A stretch of 64,000 nucleotides of DNA from contig NZ_CP102428.1 of the NCBI RefSeq assembly GCF_024652905.1, positions 1,996,501 through 2,060,500 of the forward strand, written 5' to 3'. The stretch comes from Pseudomonas oryzihabitans (GTDB lineage: Bacteria > Pseudomonadota > Gammaproteobacteria > Pseudomonadales > Pseudomonadaceae). The notes under the pieces are model-generated. The model made no database searches and was not told the origin of the DNA. It saw nothing but the letters and a program-made list of their open reading frames with translations. Each line of letters begins with the position of its first letter. Positions within the stretch are counted from its first letter, which is position 1. Both the position numbers and the translations under genes were made by a program. This document shows, one piece after another, positions 16,570 to 24,571 of this stretch.

Positions 16570-18018
16570 TCAGATCGGGTAGTGGCGCGGCCCCGTCTGC
16601 AGCGTCACCCAACGCAACTGGGTGAAGTGCTCGATGGAAGCGCGCGAGCCGAAGCTGCCGTAGCCGCTCGACTTGACGCCGCCGAAGGGCATCTGCGCCT
16701 CGTCGTGCACCGTGGGGCCGTTGATGTGGCAGATGCCACTCTCCACTCGCTGGGCCAGCGCCAGGGCACGGGCGGTGTCGCGACTGAAGATGGCCGACGA
16801 GAGGCCGAATTCGGAATCGTTGGCCAGGCGCAGCAGGGCTTCGTCGCCCTCGGCGCGGATCACCACCGCCACCGGGCCGAAGGATTCCTCGGCATAGAGC
16901 TGCATCTCGGCGGTGACGCCATCCAGCAGCGTCGGCTGCAGGATGCTGCCCTCCAGCTCGCCACCGCAGACCAGCCGCGCGCCCTTGCCCACGGCGTCGT
17001 CGATCATGGCCTTGATGCGGGTGCCGGCGCTGGCGTCGATCAGGGAGCCCAGCACCGAATCGGCTGCACTGGGATCACCGGCCTTGAGGGTGCGCACTTT
17101 GGCCGCCAGGCGCTCGATGAAGGCGTCGGCGATACGGCTGTCCACCAGCAGGCGCTCGGTGGACATGCAGATCTGTCCCTGGTTGAAGTAGGCGCCAAAG
17201 GCCGCCGCAGCGACCGCGGCATCCAGGTCGGCGTCCTCCAGCACCAGCAGCGGTGCCTTGCCGCCCAGCTCCAGCACGGCCGGCTTGAGATGGCGCGCCG
17301 ACAGTTCACCGACGATACGACCGACCCGGGTGGAACCGGTGAAGTTGACGCGCCGGACCGCCGGGTTGGCGATCAGTCGCTCGACAATGGCCGGGGCATC
17401 CTCCGGGGCGTTGGTGACGACGTTGACCACGCCGTCGCCCAGGCCGGCATCCTGCAGCACCTGGCCGATCAGCCGGTGCACGCCCGGGCTCTGCTCCGAG
17501 GCCTTGAGCACCACGGTGTTGCCGCAGGCCAGCGGCATGGCCAGGGCGCGGGTACCGAGGATCACCGGGGCGTTCCAGGGGGCGATGCCCAGCACCACGC
17601 CGCACGGCTGGCGCAGCGCCATGGCGAAGCTGCCGGGCACGTCGGACGGTATGACCTCGCCCTGGATCTGGGTGGTCATGGCCGCTGCCTCGCGCAGCAT
17701 GTTGGCCGCCAGGTGGACATTGAAGCCGTACCAGTTGGCCATGGCCCCGGTCTCTCCGGCGAGGGCGACGAATTCGCTACTGCGCGCGGCCAGACCATCG
17801 GCGGCAGCCAGCAGACGGCGACGGCGCTCGCCCGGCGGTAGCGCGGCCCAGGCGGGAAGGGCGGCCTGGGCCGCGGCCACCGCGGAGTCGGCGTCGTCCA
17901 GGGTGGCGGCGGCCACGGTGGAGACCACCGCGCCGGTCACCGGATGGCAACGCTGATAGCTGCGACCGTCGCCGGCCGGGCGGCTGGCGCCGCCGATGAG
18001 CAGGGATACCTCGACCAT
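16570..18018 (-). CDS. vdh: Vanillin dehydrogenase
   Basis: This 482-residue NAD-dependent aldehyde dehydrogenase oxidises vanillin to vanillate. The catalytic Cys is near residue 284 (NQGQICMSTERL), the Glu lies in VLELGGKAPLLV, and the cofactor motif is APWNAPVILG, which is typical of Vdh and salicylaldehyde-type enzymes. The gene lies between ech (40 bp upstream) and fcs, the usual ferulate gene set. ATG 18018 has an AAGAGG ribosome-binding site overlapping an AACAACAA motif. Confidence 0.92.
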   Translation of the reverse strand: MVEVSLLIGGASRPAGDGRSYQRCHPVTGAVVSTVAAATLDDADSAVAAAQAALPAWAALPPGERRRRLLAAADGLAARSSEFVALAGETGAMANWYGFNVHLAANMLREAAAMTTQIQGEVIPSDVPGSFAMALRQPCGVVLGIAPWNAPVILGTRALAMPLACGNTVVLKASEQSPGVHRLIGQVLQDAGLGDGVVNVVTNAPEDAPAIVERLIANPAVRRVNFTGSTRVGRIVGELSARHLKPAVLELGGKAPLLVLEDADLDAAVAAAAFGAYFNQGQICMSTERLLVDSRIADAFIERLAAKVRTLKAGDPSAADSVLGSLIDASAGTRIKAMIDDAVGKGARLVCGGELEGSILQPTLLDGVTAEMQLYAEESFGPVAVVIRAEGDEALLRLANDSEFGLSSAIFSRDTARALALAQRVESGICHINGPTVHDEAQMPFGGVKSSGYGSFGSRASIEHFTQLRWVTLQTGPRHYPI

Positions 18019-18029
18019 GACGCTACCTC

Positions 18030-18037
18030 TTGTTGTT
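18030..18037 (-). promoter_or_regulatory. Crc/Hfq-type catabolite motif before vdh
   Basis: Minus-strand AACAACAA runs into the AAGAGG ribosome-binding site of vdh, 11 bases from the ATG. Confidence 0.7.
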
Positions 18038-18057
18038 GTGCGTGGGGCGGTGGCGAT

Positions 18058-18888
18058 CTAGCGCTTGTAGGTCTGCAGACCCGGTTTGATGCTCTTGTCG
18101 TCGAGGAACTGCTTCATGCCCTGCTCGCGACCGCCCTCCGGATCCTGCAGCCGCGACTGGTCGAGCTTGGCATAGAGGTAGTCCTCGTTCTGCTCCCAGG
18201 TCAGTTCGCGGCAGCGCTTGAAGCCGACCTTGGCGGCACGCAGCACCACCGGATTCTTGTCCAGCAGCTCACGCGCCAGGGCGGTGGTCACCTCACGCAA
18301 CTGGTCGCGCGGCACGCTCTGGTTGACCAGGCCCATGGCGGCAGCCTCGGGACCGCTGAAGGTCTTGCCGGTCATCACATAGTAGAGGGCGGTGCGATGG
18401 CCCACGGTGTCGGCCAGGGCCTTGCTCACCAGGTTGCCCGGGGGAATGCCCCAGTTGATCTCGGACAGGCCGAAGGTGGCCTCGTCGGCGGTGATGGCCA
18501 GGTCGCAGGCCACCAGCGGGCTGAAGCCGCCGCCAAAGCACCAGCCGTTGACCATGGCGATGGTCGGCTTGGCGTACATGCGCAGGAGCTTCCACTGCCA
18601 CTGGGAGGCTTCGCGGCGAATCTTTTCCTGCAGGATCTCGGGGCCGGCATCGGTCTCGCGGAAGTATTCCTTAAGGTCCATGCCCGCGGTCCAGGCATCG
18701 CCCGCACCGGTCAGCACCAGCACGCCGGCGCTGGCGTCCTGCTCAAGGGTCTCCAGCACCTCGACCATCTCGCGGTTGAGGGTGGGACTCATGGCATTGC
18801 GTTTTTCCGGACGATTGAGCGTCACCCAGGCGATACCGTCCTCGATGTCCACTTTGACCGTCTGCCAACGTCCGTCGTAACTGCCCAT
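18058..18888 (-). CDS. ech: Feruloyl-CoA hydratase-lyase (crotonase family)
   Basis: This 276-residue crotonase-fold enzyme hydrates feruloyl-CoA and cleaves it to vanillin and acetyl-CoA. Oxyanion-hole segments are visible as AGMDLKEYF and GWCFGGGFSPLVACD, and the catalytic-Glu segment as LSEINWGIPPGNLVS. The characteristic tail KSIKPGLQTYKR matches HCHL/Ech enzymes. It leads the ech-vdh-fcs operon with its own promoter and a MarR-type palindrome upstream. ATG 18888 has the AACAACAAGAGG arrangement in front. Confidence 0.93.
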   Translation of the reverse strand: MGSYDGRWQTVKVDIEDGIAWVTLNRPEKRNAMSPTLNREMVEVLETLEQDASAGVLVLTGAGDAWTAGMDLKEYFRETDAGPEILQEKIRREASQWQWKLLRMYAKPTIAMVNGWCFGGGFSPLVACDLAITADEATFGLSEINWGIPPGNLVSKALADTVGHRTALYYVMTGKTFSGPEAAAMGLVNQSVPRDQLREVTTALARELLDKNPVVLRAAKVGFKRCRELTWEQNEDYLYAKLDQSRLQDPEGGREQGMKQFLDDKSIKPGLQTYKR

Positions 18889-18900
18889 GGCGTGTGCCTC

Positions 18901-18908
18901 TTGTTGTT
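18901..18908 (-). promoter_or_regulatory. Crc/Hfq-type catabolite motif before ech
   Basis: Minus-strand AACAACAA joins the AAGAGG ribosome-binding site of ech, 12 bases from the ATG. Confidence 0.7.
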
Positions 18909-18925
18909 GGGTGGGTATGGAGCCG

Positions 18926-18961
18926 AAGCTACGCCAGGGAATTAGTTAAGTCAATTAACTA
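18926..18961 (-). promoter_or_regulatory. ech promoter with MarR-type operator
   Basis: The palindrome TAGTTAA (18943-18949) / TTAACTA (18955-18961), separated by 5 bp, is typical of MarR operators. On the minus strand a TTGACT -35 lies inside it, and TAGCTT follows after 17 bp as a -10. A bound repressor would block RNA polymerase. The MarR protein at 13674-14138 is the natural candidate. Confidence 0.65.
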
Positions 18962-18994
18962 TTTTTGGCAAAACGATGACCTTGCCAAAAGCGG

Positions 18995-20338
18995 CTAGCC
19001 CAGCGCCTCGCCCTGCCGCCGACTCAGCTCCGTGGCGGTATGTCGTTGCTCGGGCCGGGTCAGCAGGAGCAGCAGCCCCGCCGCGACGAACACCCCGGCA
19101 AAGACCAGATACAGCCGCAGCGGTGGCCAACCCTGGTCGAGCAGCAACCCGGCCACCACCGGCGAGAGGATGGCGCCCAGGCGACCGATGCCGATGCCCC
19201 AGCCCACCCCGGTGGCCCGCACCTCGGCGGCATAGGCCAGCGCCGGTAGCGCATAGAGGCCGGCGACGCAGCCATTGGCGAACAGTCCGATCAGCAGCCC
19301 CATGGCCAGGGCACCCAGGTAGGAACTGCCCAGGTGGGCGAAGACCACCAGCAGCAGCGCGGTGGTCAGCATGAAGCCGCCCAGCGCCCGGGACAGTGGC
19401 AGGCGGGCGAACAGTAGACCCACCAGGGCGGCGCCAAAGATGCCGCCCACGCTCAGCAGGACGCCACCGGCCACCCCCTGCTGCTCGGACAGCCCCAGGG
19501 TGGTGAGCAGCTTGGGCGTCCAGCTCATGATGAAGTAGAAGCCGAACATGGCCAGGAAGAACAGCGTCCACACCAGCAGGGTCGTGCGCCGCAAGGCAGG
19601 CGCCAGCAGCCGGCCGACAGTACCGCCCGCTGTGGAGTTTTCCAGCCGCGGCGGCAGCACGGCGAGCTCGGGCTGGCCGAGTCTCCTGGCCAGGCGATTG
19701 ACCCGCACCAGGGCGCCGGCTGGCTGGCGCGTGAGCAGGAAATCCAGGGACTCGGGCAGACCGACGAGCACCAGCGGGATGGCCCCCAGGGTGAGTAGAC
19801 CGCCGGCACAGAAGACCGCGCGCCAGCCCCAGTGCGACAGCAGCCAGACCGCCAGCAGTCCACCCAGGGTCGCCCCCAGCGCATAGCCCATGCCCTGCAG
19901 GCTGACTGCCAGACCTCGCCAGCGGCGCGCCGAGTATTCGCTGGCGATCACGTTGCTGCTGGCCAGCACCCCGCCCACGCCCAATCCGGTCAGGCCACGC
20001 AGCAGCGCCAGTTGCAGAGGTGATCCGGCCAACGCCGAGAGCAGCATGCCGAGCCCCGAGAGCAGCAGGCAGACCAGGATCAGCCAGCGGCGGCCCCAGC
20101 GATCGGCCAGTGGCGCCAGCAGCAGCGAACCGGCCGCCATGCCCACCAGACCGGCGCTGAGCAGCAGCCCCACCTGAGCGCCGGAGAGCCCCCACTCGCG
20201 GGATACCGAGGCCGCGGTGAAGGCCATCACCAGCACATCGAAGCCGTCGATCATGTTGAGCAGGATGCAGACCAGCACCGCCAGGTACTGGAAACCACGC
20301 ATGGATCCCTGGTCGATGATCTCGCGCAGGTCGGTCAT
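18995..20338 (-). CDS. MFS aromatic-acid/H+ symporter (PcaK/VanK type)
   Basis: This 447-residue protein has about 12 hydrophobic segments and the MFS signature between helices 2 and 3 (LADRWGRRWLIL). The GFDVLVMAFTA stretch in helix 1 is typical of the aromatic acid:H+ symporter family, in which the Asp is needed for transport. Probable substrates are vanillate, ferulate or related acids. The ATG overlaps the stop of a 29-32 codon leader frame as TATGA, and a GAGGTGG site is also present. It is divergent from vanAB across the VanR operators. Confidence 0.88.
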   Translation of the reverse strand: MTDLREIIDQGSMRGFQYLAVLVCILLNMIDGFDVLVMAFTAASVSREWGLSGAQVGLLLSAGLVGMAAGSLLLAPLADRWGRRWLILVCLLLSGLGMLLSALAGSPLQLALLRGLTGLGVGGVLASSNVIASEYSARRWRGLAVSLQGMGYALGATLGGLLAVWLLSHWGWRAVFCAGGLLTLGAIPLVLVGLPESLDFLLTRQPAGALVRVNRLARRLGQPELAVLPPRLENSTAGGTVGRLLAPALRRTTLLVWTLFFLAMFGFYFIMSWTPKLLTTLGLSEQQGVAGGVLLSVGGIFGAALVGLLFARLPLSRALGGFMLTTALLLVVFAHLGSSYLGALAMGLLIGLFANGCVAGLYALPALAYAAEVRATGVGWGIGIGRLGAILSPVVAGLLLDQGWPPLRLYLVFAGVFVAAGLLLLLTRPEQRHTATELSRRQGEALG

Positions 20339-20433
20339 AGCCCACCTCGCGCACTGAGCAGGTGACGGCGGCGACAGGTGCCGCGCCCGGGCGTGGACGG
20401 AAAGACGGCGACGAGTACTGACATGGCGAGCAT
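20335..20433 (-). CDS. Short leader ORF coupled to the MFS transporter
   Basis: A 32-codon frame starts at ATG 20433 (or 29 codons from ATG 20424) and ends in a TGA overlapping the transporter's ATG. The peptide is Arg-rich (GRGTCRRRHLL) and has no recognised family. An AAGG site precedes the second ATG, and an AACAACAAGAA motif lies 8 bases before the first. The arrangement suggests that translation of the leader feeds the transporter start. It may be fortuitous. Confidence 0.4.
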   Translation of the reverse strand: MLAMSVLVAVFPSTPGRGTCRRRHLLSARGGL

Positions 20434-20440
20434 CCTTGGG

Positions 20441-20451
20441 TTCTTGTTGTT
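20441..20451 (-). promoter_or_regulatory. Crc/Hfq-type catabolite motif before the MFS leader
   Basis: Minus-strand AACAACAAGAA contains two overlapping AAnAAnAA matches. Here it precedes the short leader frame, not the transporter itself, which starts 102 bases downstream. Confidence 0.6.
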
Positions 20452-20479
20452 GGAATCTCAGCCTGCTTAAGCTGGCAAA

Positions 20480-20491
20480 TATGGATCCAAT
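20480..20491. promoter_or_regulatory. VanR operator-like site (divergent half)
   Basis: TATGGATCCAAT keeps the GGATCC centre and the right arm of ATTGGATCCAAT, with two mismatches in the left arm. It lies on the transporter side of the divergent region and would allow VanR to control the MFS gene too. Confidence 0.6.
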
Positions 20492-20662
20492 TCACAAGAT
20501 GCCTCGGCCTATCCGAGTCCCACCCGTGGCGGTGTCACCAGCCGCTTCAACACTTGGAAACCCATTCAATCAAGGCCATTCGGGACCGGATTGGCTCTAA
20601 GCGACAGGTATTTACTGGGCGATTATCGAGCAGCAATCGCTCTTGGCTACCGACTAGCCGCA

Positions 20663-20702
20663 TTGACACCCTGGATGACCTCAATCGATTATTGGATCCA
20701 AT
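20663..20702 (+). promoter_or_regulatory. vanA promoter with VanR operator
   Basis: TTGACA (20663-20668) and GATTAT (20687-20692) are spaced 18 bp. The perfect palindrome ATTGGATCCAAT (20691-20702) overlaps the -10 and start region; the full symmetry is 14 bp, 20690-20703. The same 12-mer is, from memory, the VanR operator of the Caulobacter vanAB promoter. Repression by VanR with release by vanillate is expected. Confidence 0.85.
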
Positions 20703-20706
20703 AGAC

Positions 20707-20714
20707 AACAACAA
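20707..20714 (+). promoter_or_regulatory. Crc/Hfq-type catabolite motif before vanA
   Basis: AACAACAA runs straight into the AAGAGG ribosome-binding site, 12 bases before the vanA ATG and 4 bases after the VanR operator. Confidence 0.7.
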
Positions 20715-20726
20715 GAGGTCCCGATC

Positions 20727-21785
20727 ATGTACCCGAAGAATGCCTGGTACGTCGCCTGCACCCCCGACGAAGTCCAAGACAAACCCCTGGGGCGCCAGAT
20801 CTGCGGCGAACCCCTGGTCTTCTATCGCGATGCCAACGGCCAGGTGGTGGCCCTGGAAGACTTCTGCCCGCACCGTGGCGCGCCGCTGTCCTTGGGCTTC
20901 GTCCGCGACGGCACCCTGGTCTGCGGCTATCACGGCCTGGAGATGGGCTGCGGCGGCAAGACCCTGGGCATGCCAGGCCAGCGGGTCGGCGTCTTTCCCG
21001 CGGTACGCCCCTATGCCGCCGTGGAGCGGCACGGCTTCATCTGGGTCTGGCCAGGTGACCAGGCCAAGGCCGATCCGGCCCTGATTCCCTATCTGGAATG
21101 GGCCGAAAGCCCCGATTGGGCCTATGGCGGCGGTCTCTACCATATCCAGTGCGACTACCGGCTGATGATCGACAACCTCATGGATCTCACCCACGAGACC
21201 TACGTCCATGCCTCCAGCATCGGCCAGAAGGAGATCGACGAGGCGCCGCCGGTCACCCGCGTCGAAGGCGACGAGGTCATCACCAGCCGGCACATGGAAA
21301 ACATCTCCGCCCCACCCTTCTGGCGCATGGCGCTACGTGGCAATGGCCTGGCCGATGACGTCCCGGTGGATCGCTGGCAGATCTGCCGCTTCACTCCGCC
21401 CAGCCACGTGATGATCGAGGTGGGCGTGGCCCATGCCGGCCATGGTGGCTACGACGCCCCGGCGGCGGTCAAGGCCGCCAGCGTGGTGGTGGACTTCATC
21501 ACCCCCGAGACCGAGACCTCGATCTGGTACTTCTGGGGCATGGCACGCAACTTCAAGGCGGAGGACGCCGAGCTCACCGCCAGCATCCGCGAGGGCCAGG
21601 GCAAGATCTTCGGCGAAGACCTGGAGATGCTCGAACGCCAGCAGCAGAACCTCTTGCGCTATCCCGAGCGCGGGCTGCTCAAGCTCAACATCGATGCCGG
21701 CGGGGTGCAGTCGCGGCAGATCATCGACCGCCTGCTGGCCGCCGAACAGGCCGCCACCGGCATCCCGGTCCGGCAGATCGCCTAG
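20727..21785 (+). CDS. vanA: Vanillate O-demethylase oxygenase subunit
   Basis: This 352-residue Rieske non-haem iron oxygenase demethylates vanillate to protocatechuate and formaldehyde. The [2Fe-2S] Rieske ligands are seen as CPHRGAPLS and CGYHG (residues about 47-70), and the mononuclear iron site as DNLMDLTHETYVH (about residues 150-163). The C-terminal catalytic domain is complete. It is followed by vanB after 9 bp. ATG 20727 follows AAGAGG. It is controlled by the VanR operator just upstream. Confidence 0.95.
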   Translation: MYPKNAWYVACTPDEVQDKPLGRQICGEPLVFYRDANGQVVALEDFCPHRGAPLSLGFVRDGTLVCGYHGLEMGCGGKTLGMPGQRVGVFPAVRPYAAVERHGFIWVWPGDQAKADPALIPYLEWAESPDWAYGGGLYHIQCDYRLMIDNLMDLTHETYVHASSIGQKEIDEAPPVTRVEGDEVITSRHMENISAPPFWRMALRGNGLADDVPVDRWQICRFTPPSHVMIEVGVAHAGHGGYDAPAAVKAASVVVDFITPETETSIWYFWGMARNFKAEDAELTASIREGQGKIFGEDLEMLERQQQNLLRYPERGLLKLNIDAGGVQSRQIIDRLLAAEQAATGIPVRQIA

Positions 21786-21794
21786 GAGACAGTC

Positions 21795-22748
21795 ATGCTC
21801 GATTTGATCGTCACCGCCGTGCAACGCGAGGCCCCCACCATCCTGGCGTTCGACCTGGCCCGGGCCGACGGCGGCCCGCTGCCCGGCTTCAGCGCCGGCG
21901 CTCACCTGGAGATCACCCTGGGCGACGGCCTGGTCCGCCACTATTCGCTCTGCACCGCACCCGAGCCCGCCCCGACTCGCTATCGCATTGCGGTGCTCCT
22001 CGTCGCCGACTCCCGCGGCGGCTCCCAGGCCATGCATGAATTGGAGGTAGGTGATCGCCTGCAGGTGAGCGAGCCGCGCAACCTCTTCGCACTGGTCCCC
22101 ACTGCGCGCCGCACCCAGCTGCTGGCCGGTGGTATCGGCATCACCCCGATCCTGGCCATGGCCGAGCAGCTCCATCAGCAGGGCGCGCGCTTCAGCCTGC
22201 GCTACCTGGTGCGGGATCGCGAGCACGCCGCCTTCATCCCCTGGCTCAAGGCGCGGCCCTATGCCGACCAGGTCAGGATCCACTTCGACCAGCACGATCC
22301 GGCGCTGAGACCCAACTTCCAGCACCTGCTCGGCCCGGCGGCGCCGGACGACCATCTCTATGTCTGCGGCCCGGCCGGCTTCATGGCCGCCGTGGTGGAC
22401 GCCGCCCAGGCCCAGGGTTGGCAACCCGGCCAGATCCATCGCGAATACTTCGCCGCCGATCCCGCGGCCCAGGGCGAGCAACGCCCTTTCGAGGTGGAAC
22501 TGGCGCGCAGCGGTCGCCGCGTGCAGGTACCGGCCGAGCGCAGCGTGGTCGAGGTCTTGGCGGACCTGGGTGTCGTCCTGCCGGTATCCTGTGGCCAGGG
22601 CCTCTGCGGCACCTGCCTGACCCCGGTGCTGGCCGGTGAACCCGAACACCGCGACCTCTTTCTCTCCGCGGCCGAGCACGCCGCCAACGACCGCTTCACC
22701 CCCTGCTGCTCCCGCGCCAAGGGCGAGCGCCTGGTGCTGGATCTCTGA
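21795..22748 (+). CDS. vanB: Vanillate O-demethylase reductase subunit
   Basis: This 317-residue class IA oxygenase reductase passes electrons from NAD(P)H through FMN and a plant-type [2Fe-2S] centre to VanA. The flavin-binding segment is RHYSLCTAP, the nucleotide-binding segments are LLAGGIGITPILAM and YVCGPAGFM, and the C-terminal ferredoxin domain has CGQGLCGTC plus a distal Cys in RFTPCCSRAK. It forms an operon with vanA; its AGGAGA site overlaps the vanA stop. Confidence 0.95.
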   Translation: MLDLIVTAVQREAPTILAFDLARADGGPLPGFSAGAHLEITLGDGLVRHYSLCTAPEPAPTRYRIAVLLVADSRGGSQAMHELEVGDRLQVSEPRNLFALVPTARRTQLLAGGIGITPILAMAEQLHQQGARFSLRYLVRDREHAAFIPWLKARPYADQVRIHFDQHDPALRPNFQHLLGPAAPDDHLYVCGPAGFMAAVVDAAQAQGWQPGQIHREYFAADPAAQGEQRPFEVELARSGRRVQVPAERSVVEVLADLGVVLPVSCGQGLCGTCLTPVLAGEPEHRDLFLSAAEHAANDRFTPCCSRAKGERLVLDL

Positions 22749-22776
22749 CAAACCGAGCCCGCCCTACCCCTACCTT

Positions 22777-22807
22777 CCCCTCTCCCCTTGGGAGAGGGCC
22801 GGGGTGA
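22777..22807. terminator. CCCCTCTCC/GGAGAGGG repeat hairpin between vanB and vanR
   Basis: CCCCTCTCC pairs with GGGAGAGGG, followed by CCGGGGTGAGG, in the 68-bp gap between convergent vanB and vanR. The same hairpin block recurs inside every unit of the 118-bp array at 14160-14608. It probably acts as a bidirectional terminator. Confidence 0.55.
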
Positions 22808-22816
22808 GGACCCGCC

Positions 22817-23524
22817 CTACACCAGCACCTTCATCGCCCCCGCCTCGCCCTCTTCCCCACCGAACCACCGCGCATAGCCCAGGGTCGCCTGGGCATGCTC
22901 GCGCATGATCCCCTCGGCGCGGGCGCCCTGGCCGCGCACCAGGGCGTCGAACACCGCATGGTGCTGCAGGTGGGCGAAATTGAAGCGGCGATACTCGCGC
23001 TCGAGATCCTCGGCATCCACCGCCAGGGCGCTCACCGAGGCGAAGGGCAGGTGCTCGTGGCGTCCCAGGGCCACGGCAATGGCCGGATTGCCGCTGGCCG
23101 CGACGATGGCCTGGTGGAACGCCCGATTGAGATCGTGATACTCCTCCAGGTCCTCCAGCCGCACATGCCCCTTGGCGAACAATCGATCGCCACGGCGCAG
23201 GCAGTCTTCCAGCGTGGCGCGCGTGGCCGCATCCAGGCCGCGCTCGGCCGCCTGGCGCGCGGCCAGGCCCTCCAGCACACCGCGCACTTCCACCGCGCCT
23301 TCCAGATCCGCGCCCGTCAGTGCCCTCACCTGATAGCCCCGGGCGCCGCTGCGCTCCAGCAAGCCCTCCTGGGCCAGGGTGCGCAGGGCCAGGCGCACCG
23401 GCATGCGCGACACGGCGAAGCGTTCGGCGGTGGGGATCTCCGCCAGCCGCTCACCCGCCGTGAGCTCGCCGGACAGAATCATCTGCCGCAGCGCGGCCAG
23501 TACCCGCTGTCCCGGCTTGCTCAT
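22817..23524 (-). CDS. vanR: GntR-family repressor VanR
   Basis: This 235-residue FadR-subfamily GntR regulator has the winged helix-turn-helix at about residues 5-70 (GERLAEIPTAERFAVSRMPVRLALRTL) and an all-helical FCD ligand domain with metal-binding-type residues (DLNRAFHQAIV, HHAVFDALV). It is expected to bind ATTGGATCCAAT upstream of vanA and release it with vanillate. The ATG overlaps the stop of the LysR gene (ATGA), so the two are translationally coupled. Start 23524 is chosen over an upstream Met because of this overlap. Confidence 0.9.
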   Translation of the reverse strand: MSKPGQRVLAALRQMILSGELTAGERLAEIPTAERFAVSRMPVRLALRTLAQEGLLERSGARGYQVRALTGADLEGAVEVRGVLEGLAARQAAERGLDAATRATLEDCLRRGDRLFAKGHVRLEDLEEYHDLNRAFHQAIVAASGNPAIAVALGRHEHLPFASVSALAVDAEDLEREYRRFNFAHLQHHAVFDALVRGQGARAEGIMREHAQATLGYARWFGGEEGEAGAMKVLV

Positions 23525-24426
23525 GGCTGTCCCTCTCCTTCGTTGATCTCGGCCAGCAGCCACTGGCGAAAGGCCTGCAGCGACGGCAGCCCTTCGTTGC
23601 GCGGCGGATAGACCAGGTAATAGCTGCGCCGGCTGACCAGCGCCGGCCCGCAGGCCAGCAGCTCGCCTTGGGCCAGTTCGTCCTCCACCAGCACCCGCGG
23701 CACCAGGCCGATGCCGATGCCGGCGCGCACCGCCTGGATCAGGTGCGAGGTCAGCTCGAAACTCGGCCCCGGGCGCATGGCCCGATGCGGCAGCTCATGG
23801 TGGCGGAACCATTCACCCCAGGCCTGGGGATTGTTGGCCACGCCCAGGAGCAACTGGCTAGCCAGGGTCGCCGGCGTCGCCTCCGGTAACGCGGCCAGCG
23901 TCGTCGGGCTGGCAATCACCACAAGCTGCTCGGCCTGCAGCGGATGGGCACAAAGCCCTGGCCAGTCACCGCTGCCGACGCTGATGGCGGCATCGATCTC
24001 GCTGGCGGCGAAGTCCACCGCCTGGATCCGCGAGTGCAGGTGCACCAGCATGCCGGGGTGGGCGGCATAGAAATCGCCCAGGCGCGGCAACAGCCACTTG
24101 GAACCAAAGGTCGGCAGCACCGCGAGGCGCAGGGTGCCCTGCCCGGAGGCGAAGGCCATGGCCTGCAGGGTGGCGCTGCGGATCTGTCCCAAGGCCAGGC
24201 CCAGTTCACGGCTATAGGCCCGGCCCACATCGGTCAGGACGATCTGGCGGCCCTCGCGGCGGAACAGCGTCAGCCCCAGCAACTGCTCCAGCGCCTGCAC
24301 CTGGCGGCCCACGGCGCTCTGGGTCAGCGACAGCTCTTCGGCCGCCCGGGTGTAGCTCTCATGGCGCGCCGCCGCCTCGAAGGCCAGCAGCAGCGACATG
24401 GAGGGCGTCAGGCGACGGTGATTCAT
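23521..24426 (-). CDS. LysR-family transcriptional regulator (GcvA-like)
   Basis: This 301-residue regulator has an N-terminal helix-turn-helix (residues about 10-65, YTRAAEELSLTQSAVGRQVQ) and a C-terminal PBP2-type ligand domain. It resembles the GcvA/AmpR group. It is coupled to vanR by an ATGA overlap and divergent from the D-2-hydroxyglutarate dehydrogenase-like gene, so it may act on either side; LysR regulators usually control the divergent neighbour. No effector can be deduced. Confidence 0.88.
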   Translation of the reverse strand: MNHRRLTPSMSLLLAFEAAARHESYTRAAEELSLTQSAVGRQVQALEQLLGLTLFRREGRQIVLTDVGRAYSRELGLALGQIRSATLQAMAFASGQGTLRLAVLPTFGSKWLLPRLGDFYAAHPGMLVHLHSRIQAVDFAASEIDAAISVGSGDWPGLCAHPLQAEQLVVIASPTTLAALPEATPATLASQLLLGVANNPQAWGEWFRHHELPHRAMRPGPSFELTSHLIQAVRAGIGIGLVPRVLVEDELAQGELLACGPALVSRRSYYLVYPPRNEGLPSLQAFRQWLLAEINEGEGQP

Positions 24427-24571
24427 TCAGGATCTTCCGGCATAGGCGGCGGAATCTTCGGTTGTGGCCCCGGCGCGCTGTGGTGAGAATGCCTACTATA
24501 GCCAGAAAAGGTCGATGCCATTCCTTCGTTCGCTGAAGGAGACGGCCATCCGCCGCCAGAGAGCTCGCCTG

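Noticed and set aside
18951-20495. 514-codon frame overlapping the MFS transporter on the same strand
   Set aside because: Arg/Gly/Pro-rich shadow in another frame; the 447-residue transporter has clear MFS motifs.
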